From assembly GCA_963676415.1 (NCBI GenBank), contig OY781097.1, forward strand, positions 2,356,001-2,420,000: a stretch of 64,000 nucleotides of DNA. Direction: 5' to 3'. The position numbers and the translations under genes were made by a program. This DNA comes from G963662905 sp963676415. GTDB lineage: Bacteria; Bacteroidota; Bacteroidia; Bacteroidales; WRLA01. Positions 8,468 through 15,648 of the stretch are shown here, piece after piece. Every line of letters begins with the position of its first letter. Position 1 is the stretch's first letter. The notes under the pieces were generated by a model. It saw only the letters and a list, made by a program, of their open reading frames with translations, did not search any database and was not told where the DNA came from.

Positions 8468-8813
8468 AAAACCCCTGTGGGGACAATCTGGGTTTTGAGG
8501 GGAATTACCGAAATTATCGGTAAATATTTGCCTTATAAAAATGCCGGGCCGGACCTGTTTTAAATGTCTGCCGTTTTTCTCCTCGCTTTGTGCCAATTGA
8601 TCCACCTGATAAAGAAATGCCATAATCCAGCCTGCTTTTTATAATTGTTAAGGTCTTGTTGGATTCTCAATAGGGATTTAAATTAATTATTACAGGCGTA
8701 GAAATTATTTTTGATGCGCATAAAAATATCAAGGCAACAAGAGCTGGTGAAAGAAAGTTGCTTTTGTGCCTTGCGGAAGGTTTGGGTTTGCCTAGCCGGA
8801 CTCGCTAAGCCAC

Positions 8814-8837
8814 GCGTGAGGACACGCGCGGGAACGG
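8814..8837 (+). repeat. 24 bp repeat, copy 1 (second copy at 12845-12868)
   Basis: The sequence starting GCGTGAGGACACGCGCGG is identical over 24 bases in the two places, and both copies lie beside relic sequence in the island. It is GC-rich in an otherwise AT-rich stretch. Probably a fragment of a dispersed mobile or repetitive element. Confidence 0.65.
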
Positions 8838-8887
8838 GAATTGCTTATCCGGAATCCGGCATTTTTGACAAAGACGTGCGGGCTTAT

Positions 8888-8935
8888 CCGTTTTAATAAA
8901 CGCTTATATCCGGTTATAAGCGTTTATTAAAACGG
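8888..8935. repeat. Perfect 21 bp inverted repeat with 6-base loop
   Basis: Left arm 8888-8908 begins CCGTTTTAATAAACGC, loop 8909-8914 is TCCGGT, right arm 8915-8935 ends GCGTTTATTAAAACGG. The match is perfect across all 21 positions. No T-run follows on either strand and no gene ends nearby, so a plain terminator is unlikely. A recombination site, mobile-element end or structured RNA are options. Confidence 0.85.
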
Positions 8936-9440
8936 CTATGAAAGCGATTTTGGATAAATTTAGGTGCTTTTTAAAGGTTTTTAGCTTATGTACATTTTAT
9001 ACTGCACATGGGCTAAGCACAGCAGGATCGTGGCATTTTTATGAAATATGTTCGTTTCACAAGCTGCATGGTTTCGGCTTCATATCGTTTCAGTTCGGGC
9101 AGGGAAGAAGCCAAAAGTACAGCTTATTCGGGTGTCAACGCAAAATACTTTGCGTGGAAAAAATGAAAGATTTGCAGAAATCATCCTTGGAAATCAGACA
9201 ATATTATCTAAATTTGTTGAGAAACAAAGAATATGCACATGAAACCGGCATGCACCCATACAGATTTTGTTGAATTAGTGGTAGATATGCAAATACCTGC
9301 TGCGGACAAAGGCGATGTATTGGTAATTTGGGGTTCTTATATGCGGGAGTTGGGCATAATTTGTCAAAACAGAACCGAATCAAGTCGAAAATTAAGTAAA
9401 ACAATCTAATGATATTAGTAAGTTTCAATGTCAATATGAT

Positions 9441-10397
9441 ATGGATATTATAGAAATAAGAAAAAGAGTTTTAGAAGCACTTAATATTAATGGTGAGACT
9501 TCCTTTACGGATGAAGAATTAAGTCAAATGCTTAATAAAAAAAGGCATAACCATCATTCTGACAAAATAGTAGATGAAGACTTAAAAGAGGATTTCGACC
9601 AAAAATTTATTGAGTTTGACAAATTGTATAAAGAATTTACTAAGGCAAAGGTTAGAGATAATAAAAGTAAGGAAATTGCTCTTATTTCAACAGAATTAGA
9701 TTTATTTCAAACTAAACAAGATAACGTTGAACTTGAAGATATAATCTCACGTCTAAATGCTGAATTAGAAAAGAAAAATTCCAAAATAGGAGAATTAGAG
9801 AATAGTATTTTGATTGTATCAAGGGATAGCATTTTAAAAGAAAGAGAGAGCCTGATAAATTCAATAAAACCTAAAAAACAAAACTATTTTAAAATATTAG
9901 GGATTATTGCTAGTCTAACTCTAGGTTTGAATATTTTGACAAAATTTGGAAATATTTCAGACATACTAAGCAAATCATTTAATGTCAATGCAAATTACAT
10001 TCTTCTTTCTTTATTTACAATAATCAGCTTGGCTTATATTTATTCCCAGATTAGAGAGTATATAGCAAAAACAATTTCAAGGGAAATATGTACTGTAAGT
10101 ACGATTAAAAAATTTGTTTCTAAAGTGCGTACAGATTTTACTGAATTCGATGTCTATGATTTTTTAGAAGAATATTTTAAACAACGAAAAGGAATAAAAA
10201 ATTGGATTTATAAAAAAATATTTAAAGCATATAATGAATCAACAATAGAGACTTTCAAGCAAATTTTTATTATGGAGTTGTTGAACAAGAAGGTAATTAG
10301 GATTGGAGCTGTTTTTGACCTTGAACAAAAGTATATGATGATTAGACAGTTTGTTGAGAAGAAAGAAAATGGAGAAGTGATACTGAAAGAATATTAA
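9441..10397 (+). CDS. Coiled-coil membrane protein of unknown function (island cassette 1)
   Basis: 318 residues, strongly AT-rich codon use compared with the surrounding housekeeping genes, which suggests horizontal acquisition. The N-terminal 150 residues are charged and heptad-like (coiled coil around 80-135: IISRLNAELEKKNSKIGELENS). Two hydrophobic segments follow (about 153-170 and 184-202), then a basic, soluble C-terminal domain with YDFLEEYFKQRKGIKNWIYKKIF. I do not recognise the family. Layout (sensor-like coiled coil, two membrane helices, basic tail) is reminiscent of membrane-acting defence or stress proteins, but that is only analogy. Just 7 bases after its stop begins a GCCCAACAATTAAGC element like those behind the two RhuM genes. 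Confidence 0.7.
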   Translation: MDIIEIRKRVLEALNINGETSFTDEELSQMLNKKRHNHHSDKIVDEDLKEDFDQKFIEFDKLYKEFTKAKVRDNKSKEIALISTELDLFQTKQDNVELEDIISRLNAELEKKNSKIGELENSILIVSRDSILKERESLINSIKPKKQNYFKILGIIASLTLGLNILTKFGNISDILSKSFNVNANYILLSLFTIISLAYIYSQIREYIAKTISREICTVSTIKKFVSKVRTDFTEFDVYDFLEEYFKQRKGIKNWIYKKIFKAYNESTIETFKQIFIMELLNKKVIRIGAVFDLEQKYMMIRQFVEKKENGEVILKEY

Positions 10398-10404
10398 AAA
10401 CTAT

Positions 10405-10494
10405 GCCCAACAATTAAGCAACGTTTTCCGGCCTAAGCCGGAATATGTGCTTTGTGTTGAAGGAAACCGGAGTACCTATATATTGGGGAATCAA
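10405..10494 (+). repeat. Cassette-boundary element, copy C (divergent)
   Basis: It begins GCCCAACAATTAAGC (10405-10419) like copy A at 12383. It contains a perfect hairpin TTCCGGC-CTAA-GCCGGAA (10426-10443), then GGAAACCGGAGT and a TATTGGGGAATC end resembling TTATGGGGATTG of copies A and B. The middle is shorter and different. It starts 7 bases 3' of the preceding gene. Confidence 0.6.
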
Positions 10495-10576
10495 TTTTTG
10501 CGGTATTTTCTGCCAAATACCTTAAGGGCAGGGAAAACAGGCCATTTTCAGCCGAAAAGCTTTGGTTTGCGATAAT

Positions 10577-10978
10577 TCAAATGAACGTTTTGTCAAGATA
10601 TGATGCCTGCCACAGTCCATTTTGTGGGTTTTTGGCATAATCATTGCATATTCCGCTCATACTGACCCAGGCAATCAAGCTGTAATCCAAATTATATTTG
10701 GCCATGAAGCGCTGTATCCTTCGCAGGGATGAATCGGTAGCAGCTTTGCTGTCGAATACTTTTGCAAGCTTATTGAAGTTCACTGATGCGGCCTGGTTTA
10801 AGGCCAAAATAAATAGGCTGATGAAATTGACCCTTGCTTTATTGATTTTGTTTTCAAAAGCCTTAGATAAAATTTGGGATAAATTGCTAACTTTACTGTC
10901 AAATCTGGCATTCATGTTCATATGCATTATTTGTGGTGAATTTTTGCATACTATACTGAATGCCAGTATTTTAACCAA
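10577..10978 (-). pseudogene. IS4-type transposase, N-terminal remnant
   Basis: 133 residues from an ATG at 10978. The segment with VNFNKLAKVFDSKAATDSSLRRIQRFMAKYNLDYSLIAW looks like the N-terminal region common in IS4-family DDE transposases of Bacteroidota. The full proteins are about 370-400 residues, and the catalytic DDE part is missing: after about residue 105 the sequence loses family character and soon stops. No terminal inverted repeats could be matched around it. I regard it as a dead fragment of an insertion sequence left in the island. Confidence 0.6.
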
Positions 10979-11040
10979 TTTTTTTGGCCAAATCTTATCA
11001 ATTAGTTATTAACATAATTTATTGAATTTTAGACAATTAT

Positions 11041-11154
11041 GATTTTTGTCATGTAGTAAGATTAGGAAGTAATACTAATGGTTGGACAGAATGGAAAAAT
11101 GAAGAAGGCAAAAGTATTGATGATTGTTTTCCAAGAAATAAATCATCAAAGTAA
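11041..11154 (+). pseudogene. DUF4357-type C-terminal fragment
   Basis: A short open stretch with no start reads VRLGSNTNGWTEWKNEEGKSIDD then a stop at 11152-11154. The NGWTEWKNEEGK pattern is typical of the DUF4357 domain at the C terminus of GIY-YIG-type and other nuclease-associated proteins. The rest of the gene is absent; upstream sequence is the IS4 fragment region. It ends 29 bases before the first RhuM gene. Confidence 0.5.
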
Positions 11155-11183
11155 AAACATTTTTCATTCAGAAATAACAAACT

Positions 11184-12176
11184 ATGGATAGCAACATACT
11201 TTTATATCAAACCCCTGATGGTAATATTAAAATTGATGTTCAATTAGAGGACGAAACCGTTTGGATAAATCGTCAACAAATGGCGACTTTATTTAATCGT
11301 GATGTTAAAACAATTGGAAAACACATCAATAACATTTTTGCCGAAGGTGAACTTGAAAAAGATTCAGTTGTCGCAAATTTTGCGACAACTGCAAATGATG
11401 GCAAAACTTATCAAGTAGAATACTATAATCTCGATGTTATTATTTCTGTTGGATATCGTGTAAAATCGCCACAAGGAACGCAATTCCGTATTTGGGCAAC
11501 CAAACGCATTCACGAGTACATTGTGAAAGGTTTTACAATGGATGATGAACGCCTAAAACAGCACGGAGCACGTTCGCGTTATTTCGAAGAACTGTTGCAA
11601 CGCATCAGGGATATCCGTAGTAGCGAACGAAATTTCTATCAAAAAGTAACCGACATTTATGCGACAAGTATCGACTACAAAAAGGATGATGACCAAACCA
11701 AACAGTTTTTTGCAACGGTTCAAAACAAGATGCATTATGCTGTTCACGGATTAACCGCTGCTGAAATGATAAACAACAGAGTCGATGCAGACAAACCATT
11801 TCTTGGATTAACCAATTTCAAAGGAAACTACATTACTCAAAAAGATGTCGGAATAGCAAAAAACTACCTATCAGAAGATGAGCTGAAACAGCTAAATTTG
11901 ATTGTTACATTGTACCTCGATTTTGCCGAATTACAAGCAACAAACGGTCGATTAATGAAAATGAACGACTGGATTCAAAAGCTTGATGATTTCCTTAAAA
12001 TCAGTGAAAAGGAATTGTTGAAAAATGCAGGAAGCATCAGCCACAGACAAGCAATTGAGAAAGCGAATGCTGAATATAAAAAATATAGAGAATCAGAAAA
12101 CAAAAAATACATATCTGACTTTGATAGAGAAATGCAAAAACTAATAAAAGACAGTAAAGGAAACAAGAAAAAATAG
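11184..12176 (+). CDS. RhuM-family protein 1 (island cassette 2)
   Basis: 330 residues of the 'virulence protein RhuM' family. The N-terminal part has a winged-helix-like segment (VWINRQQMATLFNRDVKTIGKHINNIF). The conserved core YYNLDVIISVGYRVKSPQGTQFRIWAT lies at about residues 80-107, then FYQKVTDIYATSIDY and FFATVQNKMHYAVHGLTAAEMI near 150-200. A charged helical tail rich in KKY follows. RhuM proteins occur in pathogenicity and defence islands, and their molecular role is not established; DNA binding is plausible from the N terminus. It is distantly similar to the second RhuM gene at 13249. Followed after about 200 bases by repeat copy A. Confidence 0.82.
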   Translation: MDSNILLYQTPDGNIKIDVQLEDETVWINRQQMATLFNRDVKTIGKHINNIFAEGELEKDSVVANFATTANDGKTYQVEYYNLDVIISVGYRVKSPQGTQFRIWATKRIHEYIVKGFTMDDERLKQHGARSRYFEELLQRIRDIRSSERNFYQKVTDIYATSIDYKKDDDQTKQFFATVQNKMHYAVHGLTAAEMINNRVDADKPFLGLTNFKGNYITQKDVGIAKNYLSEDELKQLNLIVTLYLDFAELQATNGRLMKMNDWIQKLDDFLKISEKELLKNAGSISHRQAIEKANAEYKKYRESENKKYISDFDREMQKLIKDSKGNKKK

Positions 12177-12385
12177 CCAACACAAAACCTCCACACACAT
12201 TGTCAAGTCGCACAAACCGACACACAAACCAATTTTTGTGATAAACGAGAACAAAACCGAACTTGATCGAGTTTTGTCAAGTGAAGCAAAAAATCAGCAC
12301 AGCTAAAACTTGGCAATAAGTGTTCCTGTTCCGTCGCACAAAAAAAACGTAGCAAATTGAAAGATAAAAAATTAAAGCCAGTGCC

Positions 12386-12618
12386 CAACAATTAAGCGTC
12401 CTGGCTGCGCGCAGCGTGAAGTCTGGACGTCCCGGAAGTTTCGGGATTGAATTTTTATCCCGAATTTTCGCGGAAACCGGAGTTTGATGTTATGGGGATT
12501 GATATCAAAAAGGGAGGGATTAAAAAGCTCTACAAAGATTTGCTCAAAACAAATCACACCCACATCACACTTCAGATTACCTCAAAACATCCATATTCAG
12601 GCTCATTTTTGGCGAAGG
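12386..12618 (+). repeat. 233 bp cassette-boundary repeat, copy A
   Basis: A 233-base direct repeat of 14307-14539 with 9 mismatches and no gaps (about 96%). It starts CAACAATTAAGCGTCC and includes nested dyads (CGTCC/GGACG, GCTGCGCGCAGC, TCCCG/CGGGA), then GGAAACCGGAGTTTGATG. It ends GGCTCATTTTTGGCGAAGG. The preceding bases make GCCCAAC (12383-12389), which fits the integron inverse-core pattern RYYYAAC; the downstream GTTATGG (12489) only partly fits GTTRRRY. A short frame from ATG 12492 runs 51 codons. Confidence 0.9.
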
Positions 12619-12673
12619 ATCAGGTTTTTGCCCGGATCAGGGCATAGCGGTTGTCTTCGCCTTTCACCTGGCG

Positions 12674-12850
12674 TTAAAATAATTGAAGCAAGTAGGATGT
12701 TTGTTTGAGTTTTTTAAGGACAAGCTGCAAAGGGGGAGCACGTCCCTCAAAAGTATAAAGCGTCTGCATCAAGCCTTTGCAGCATTTTGGGCATTGCCTG
12801 TGGACATACGCTTTTCTTTTGGGGCGGTTTTTCCGGTAAACTATGCGTGA
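12674..12850 (-). pseudogene. IS91-like transposase C-terminal remnant
   Basis: On the minus strand the frame reads KAYVHRQCPKCCKGLMQT and then FEGRAPP before a leucine-rich end and a stop at 12674. CPxCxxGxM followed by a (R)G/APP motif is the usual end of IS91-type rolling-circle transposases. Only the last 50 or so residues are recognisable, and upstream the frame runs into the 24 bp GC-rich repeat. A weak call: it could be another zinc-ribbon protein fragment. Confidence 0.4.
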
Positions 12851-12868
12851 GGACACGCGCGGGAACGG
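12845..12868 (+). repeat. 24 bp repeat, copy 2
   Basis: Identical over 24 bases to 8814-8837. See copy 1. Confidence 0.65.
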
Positions 12869-13051
12869 AGGTTCAAGTGGTTGAAAACCAAAGGAAGGAA
12901 AGCGCACAAGCAGTTACGCCAACGGCCATACAGCACTTTTGTCAAAGGCAAGGGGCTGTTAGACCTGGAAAAGTATGCGCGTTTGAAAACCCTTGCAAAA
13001 GCTCAATTAAGAACTCTATCAGTAAGCCGTATGGGGGAAAACTTCATAGCT

Positions 13052-13092
13052 TGTCCCGAGTTATTCGGGATCTGTCCCGAGTTATTCGGGAT
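13052..13092. repeat. Tandem pair of TCCCGA-N5-TCGGGA dyads
   Basis: TGTCCCGAGTTATTCGGGAT occurs twice, at 13052-13071 and 13073-13092, one base apart. Each unit is itself a dyad (TCCCGA/TCGGGA). A similar TCCCG/CGGGA dyad lies inside copies A and B of the 233 bp repeat. REP-like interspersed element. Confidence 0.75.
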
Positions 13093-13248
13093 ACGGTTTG
13101 ATGAAGGGGGTACTGAAAGCATACAAATAATTATTATCTTTACGGAGATTAATTGGAGTATGCTATCAGGCTCTACTCTACTACCCAATGCAAGAAAACC
13201 TTGCAATCTTGAAAGTTGTATATTTGTATCTGTTGAAAATGAAATACT

Positions 13249-14295
13249 ATGACAGATAGGAAATTTAAAGATAAAAGGTTACAAATAAGAAATAGTACCG
13301 CTGAGTTTTTGGTGTTTACTAACCAAAACAGTACATCTACTATAGAAGTCCGATATGAGGATGAATCAATTTGGTTAAGCCAAAAGCTGATGGCGGAATT
13401 ATTTGATGTAGAAGTAAATACGATAAATTACCATTTAAAAGAGATTTATAAAAGCTCTGAACTTCAGGAAGATGGAACTGTTCGAAAATTTCGAATAGTT
13501 CAACAAGAAGGAAAACGACAAGTTAATCGTGATATTGATTTTTATAATCTTGACGCTATTATTTCAGTAGGATACCGAGTTAATTCTGTTCGAGCAACGC
13601 AATTTAGACAATGGGCAACACAAGTTTTAAGAGAATATGCCATAAAAGGATATGTTCTTGATAAGAAACGAATGGAAAACGGAGCATTCCTTGATGAAGA
13701 TTACTTTGAGAATTTACTCGAAGAAATTAGAGAAATTCGATTAAGTGAACGTCGTTTCTATCAGAAAATCACAGACATATATTCCACAAGCGTTGACTAT
13801 AATACCGACGCTCCTACTACAAAAGATTTTTTTGCAAAGGTTCAGAATAAATTACATTATGCAATTCACAACAATACGGCAGCCGAATTAATTGTTAAGA
13901 GAGCAGACAGTAAGAAAGAACATATGGGGTTAACCTCATGGAAAAATAGTCCGAAAGGAAAGATTCTGAAAAGTGATGTTTCAATTGCTAAAAACTACCT
14001 AAATCAGGAAGAATTGGAATCATTAGGTCGAATTGTCAATGCGTATTTAGATTTAGCTGAAGAAAGAGCAAAGCGAAAAATTCCGATGACAATGGAGGAT
14101 TGGGCAAAGAGACTTGATTTGTTTTTGCAGTTTGACGATAGAAAAATTCTTCAGAATGCAGGGACAATAAGTGCAACAATAGCAAAATCACATGCAGAGA
14201 GTGAATTTGAAAAATACCGCATAATACAAGACCAACTTTACCAATCTGATTTTGATAAATTAATAAATAAATTGGAAGAGCCAGATGATGAGTAA
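13249..14295 (+). CDS. RhuM-family protein 2 (island cassette 3)
   Basis: 348 residues, same family as 11184-12176 but well diverged. Shared blocks: ESIWLSQKLMAELFDVEVNTI (putative winged helix), FYNLDAIISVGYRVNSVRATQFRQWAT, RRFYQKITDIYSTSVDY, FFAKVQNKLHYAIH, and SDVSIAKNYLNQEELESLGRIVNAYLDLAE. The N terminus has an extra segment of about 25 residues. Codon use is AT-rich like the other island genes. It sits between the two 233 bp direct repeats, with copy B starting 11 bases after its stop, so recombination between the repeats would remove exactly this gene. Function unknown; associated with mobile or virulence islands by family. Confidence 0.82.
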   Translation: MTDRKFKDKRLQIRNSTAEFLVFTNQNSTSTIEVRYEDESIWLSQKLMAELFDVEVNTINYHLKEIYKSSELQEDGTVRKFRIVQQEGKRQVNRDIDFYNLDAIISVGYRVNSVRATQFRQWATQVLREYAIKGYVLDKKRMENGAFLDEDYFENLLEEIREIRLSERRFYQKITDIYSTSVDYNTDAPTTKDFFAKVQNKLHYAIHNNTAAELIVKRADSKKEHMGLTSWKNSPKGKILKSDVSIAKNYLNQEELESLGRIVNAYLDLAEERAKRKIPMTMEDWAKRLDLFLQFDDRKILQNAGTISATIAKSHAESEFEKYRIIQDQLYQSDFDKLINKLEEPDDE

Positions 14296-14306
14296 AGCAC
14301 TGGGTA

Positions 14307-14539
14307 CAACAATTAAGCGTCCTGGCTGCGCGCAGCGCGAAGTCTGGGCGTCCCGGAAGTTTCGGGATTGAATTTTTATCCCGAATTTTCGCGGAAACCG
14401 GAGTTTGATGTTATGGGGATTGATATTAAAAAGGGAGGGGTTAAAAAGCTCTACAAAGATTTGCTCAAAACAATTCATGCCCACATCACACCTCAGATTA
14501 CTTCAAAACATCCATATTCAGGCTCATTTTTGGCGAAGG
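14307..14539 (+). repeat. 233 bp cassette-boundary repeat, copy B
   Basis: Gap-free match to copy A (9 differences), offset 1,921 bases. Here the first bases read GTACAAC, so the RYYYAAC-like start is imperfect. The 3' side continues into a TCCCGG/CCGGGA hairpin (14554-14569) and a stretch at 14623-14651 resembling the dispersed 'CCTCCGCGTCTC' intergenic repeat seen in many environmental bacteria. Confidence 0.9.
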
Positions 14540-14691
14540 TGGCTAATTCGGTTTCCCGGACTGCCGGGACAGCCCGTTTTGAGGGTTTTTGGCATAATCT
14601 ATCAGTTCTGCATTGCAGTTTCTCTCTGCGCCTCCGCGTCTCAGCGGTAAAGTATTCTTTGTGGAAATCTTATATTCTATGGGGAAAAAAA

Positions 14692-15021
14692 CTATAAATC
14701 TTCCTTATTAAGAATCAGATAGATATCTTCATTATCGCGTTTCATCAGGTAACGGCTGCGGGCGTATTCTTCAAGTTCAGCCGGATTGTTCATCAGGCGG
14801 TCTATTTCCTTTTGGTTTTTTTCGGTTTCCCGGATATAGTATTCTTTCTCGGCTTGAAGTTGTTTGAGCGTGCGCCGGATTTTGTATTGCGAAATCATGT
14901 CGTTGGTATCAAAAAACATCATCCAGACGATAAAAAACAAAAGTATATAAAAAAGCGGTTTTTGCAGTAAAGGCGGCAATGTTTTGCGGATGCGATGTAT
15001 TTTTTTGAGCTGTTTGTTCAT
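14692..15021 (-). CDS. ftsB: Septum formation initiator, FtsB/DivIC family
   Basis: 109 residues: a short basic cytoplasmic N terminus, one membrane helix (PLFYILLFFIVWMMFF, about residues 22-37), and a periplasmic coiled coil (IRRTLKQLQAEKEYYIRETEKNQKEIDRLM). It ends with the family's LEEYARSRYLMKRDNEDIYLI. Size and layout fit FtsB/DivIC, which joins FtsL and FtsQ in the divisome and relays activation to FtsW and the transpeptidase. Its presence beside the dcw genes supports the call. It is the last gene before the accessory island, whose repeats end about 40 bases from its stop. Confidence 0.85.
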   Translation of the reverse strand: MNKQLKKIHRIRKTLPPLLQKPLFYILLFFIVWMMFFDTNDMISQYKIRRTLKQLQAEKEYYIRETEKNQKEIDRLMNNPAELEEYARSRYLMKRDNEDIYLILNKEDL

Positions 15022-15030
15022 GGTTTCAAT

Positions 15031-15579
15031 TTAATCCTGTGGCATATTTTTCATCGCGTTTAAGGCAAGTTCGGCAAATTCCTGAATTGTCAGCCCAAGT
15101 TTTTCGCATTCCATAATGTTTTCCCGTTTTACGGAGGCTGCGAATTTTTTTTCTTTCATCCGTTTAAGAATTGATTTGGTTTTCACCGAACCAATTTGTT
15201 TATCGGGGTAAACCAGCGCAGTAGCGGAAATTAAGCCCGTAATTGTTTCTCCTGCGGCCAGTGCATGCTGAAAACGGCTTGTTCTGGGGCCGATTCCTTC
15301 GGCCATTTCATTGTGGTGTATAATGGCGTCGATAAGTTCTTGGCCGGCTCCGGCTTGCGCAAGTATTTCTTTTGCTGCCGGGCCATGTGTTTTGGGATCG
15401 GCATGTGTTTCTTCCACATCAATATCGTGGAGCAAACCTGCCAGCGCCCAGTCGTCTGCATTTTCATTCAGGCGTTCGGCCAGGGCGCGCATCACGGCTT
15501 CTGATGCCAGGCTGTGGCGGATCATGCTTTCCGCTTTAATGTGCTTGTGCAGTAATTCTATCGCCTTTTCCCTATTCAT
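15031..15579 (-). CDS. HD-domain (HDIG) phosphohydrolase
   Basis: 182 residues from the ATG at 15579 (MNREKAIELL). HD-superfamily metal-binding residues are visible: H in MIRHSLASEAVM, then LLHDIDVEET (HD), and IIHHNEM. HDIG-type proteins of this size hydrolyse nucleotide or cyclic-dinucleotide phosphoester bonds; the substrate is unknown. A longer frame begins at 15630, but that extension overlaps the upstream intrinsic terminator (15604-15627), which argues for the ATG at 15579 or 15588. It lies 9 bases upstream of ftsB and could be cotranscribed with it. Confidence 0.75.
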   Translation of the reverse strand: MNREKAIELLHKHIKAESMIRHSLASEAVMRALAERLNENADDWALAGLLHDIDVEETHADPKTHGPAAKEILAQAGAGQELIDAIIHHNEMAEGIGPRTSRFQHALAAGETITGLISATALVYPDKQIGSVKTKSILKRMKEKKFAASVKRENIMECEKLGLTIQEFAELALNAMKNMPQD

Positions 15580-15603
15580 CCCTTTCATTTTTTGAGGATG
15601 TGC

Positions 15604-15627
15604 AAAAAGCCGGCATACACCGGCTTT
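15604..15627 (-). terminator. Intrinsic terminator of yqeY
   Basis: On the minus strand AAAGCCGG-TGTATG-CCGGCTTT is followed by TT (a run of five Ts in all), 20 bases after the yqeY stop. Confidence 0.75.
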
Positions 15628-15648
15628 CACACATTCAAAGCTAACCGG

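Larger units (their letters stand above)
8040..9238. other. Gene-poor left flank of the accessory island
   Basis: About 1.2 kb in which I see no credible gene. Frames at 8122-8364, 8381-8623 and 8938-9273 have no protein-like pattern. The stretch is crowded with small repeats: dyad ACTCATCGGA/TCCGATGAGT (8311-8343), a threefold 11 bp tandem repeat (8435-8467), a 24 bp sequence repeated at 12845 (8814-8837), and a perfect 21 bp inverted repeat (8888-8935). Confidence 0.6.
12619..13248. other. Relic- and repeat-bearing gap between cassettes 2 and 3
   Basis: No intact gene. Contains the IS91-like remnant, the second 24 bp repeat (12845-12868) and a tandem pair of dyads (13052-13092). A 123-codon plus-strand frame at 12881-13252 has no recognised domain, and part of it is made of the dyad repeats. 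Confidence 0.55.

Noticed and set aside
8400..8470. CRISPR-like short repeats
   Set aside because: Only three contiguous 11-base units with no spacers; a tandem repeat.
8122..8623. Frames of about 80 codons on both strands in the island flank
   Set aside because: Low-complexity translations overlapping short repeats; resemble spurious proteins predicted from dispersed repeats.
8938..9419. 111-codon frame and a 57-codon frame from ATG 9239
   Set aside because: No recognisable domain, composition unlike neighbouring genes; could be relic sequence but not supportable.
12881..13252. 123-codon plus-strand frame between cassettes, possibly a group II intron or transposon tail
   Set aside because: Half of it is made of the tandem TCCCGA dyads, and I could not match any intron domain or reverse-transcriptase motif.
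14623..14651. CCTCCGCGTCTCAGCGG stretch as part of a gene
   Set aside because: Matches a type of intergenic repeat widespread in environmental genomes; no coding frame of interest.
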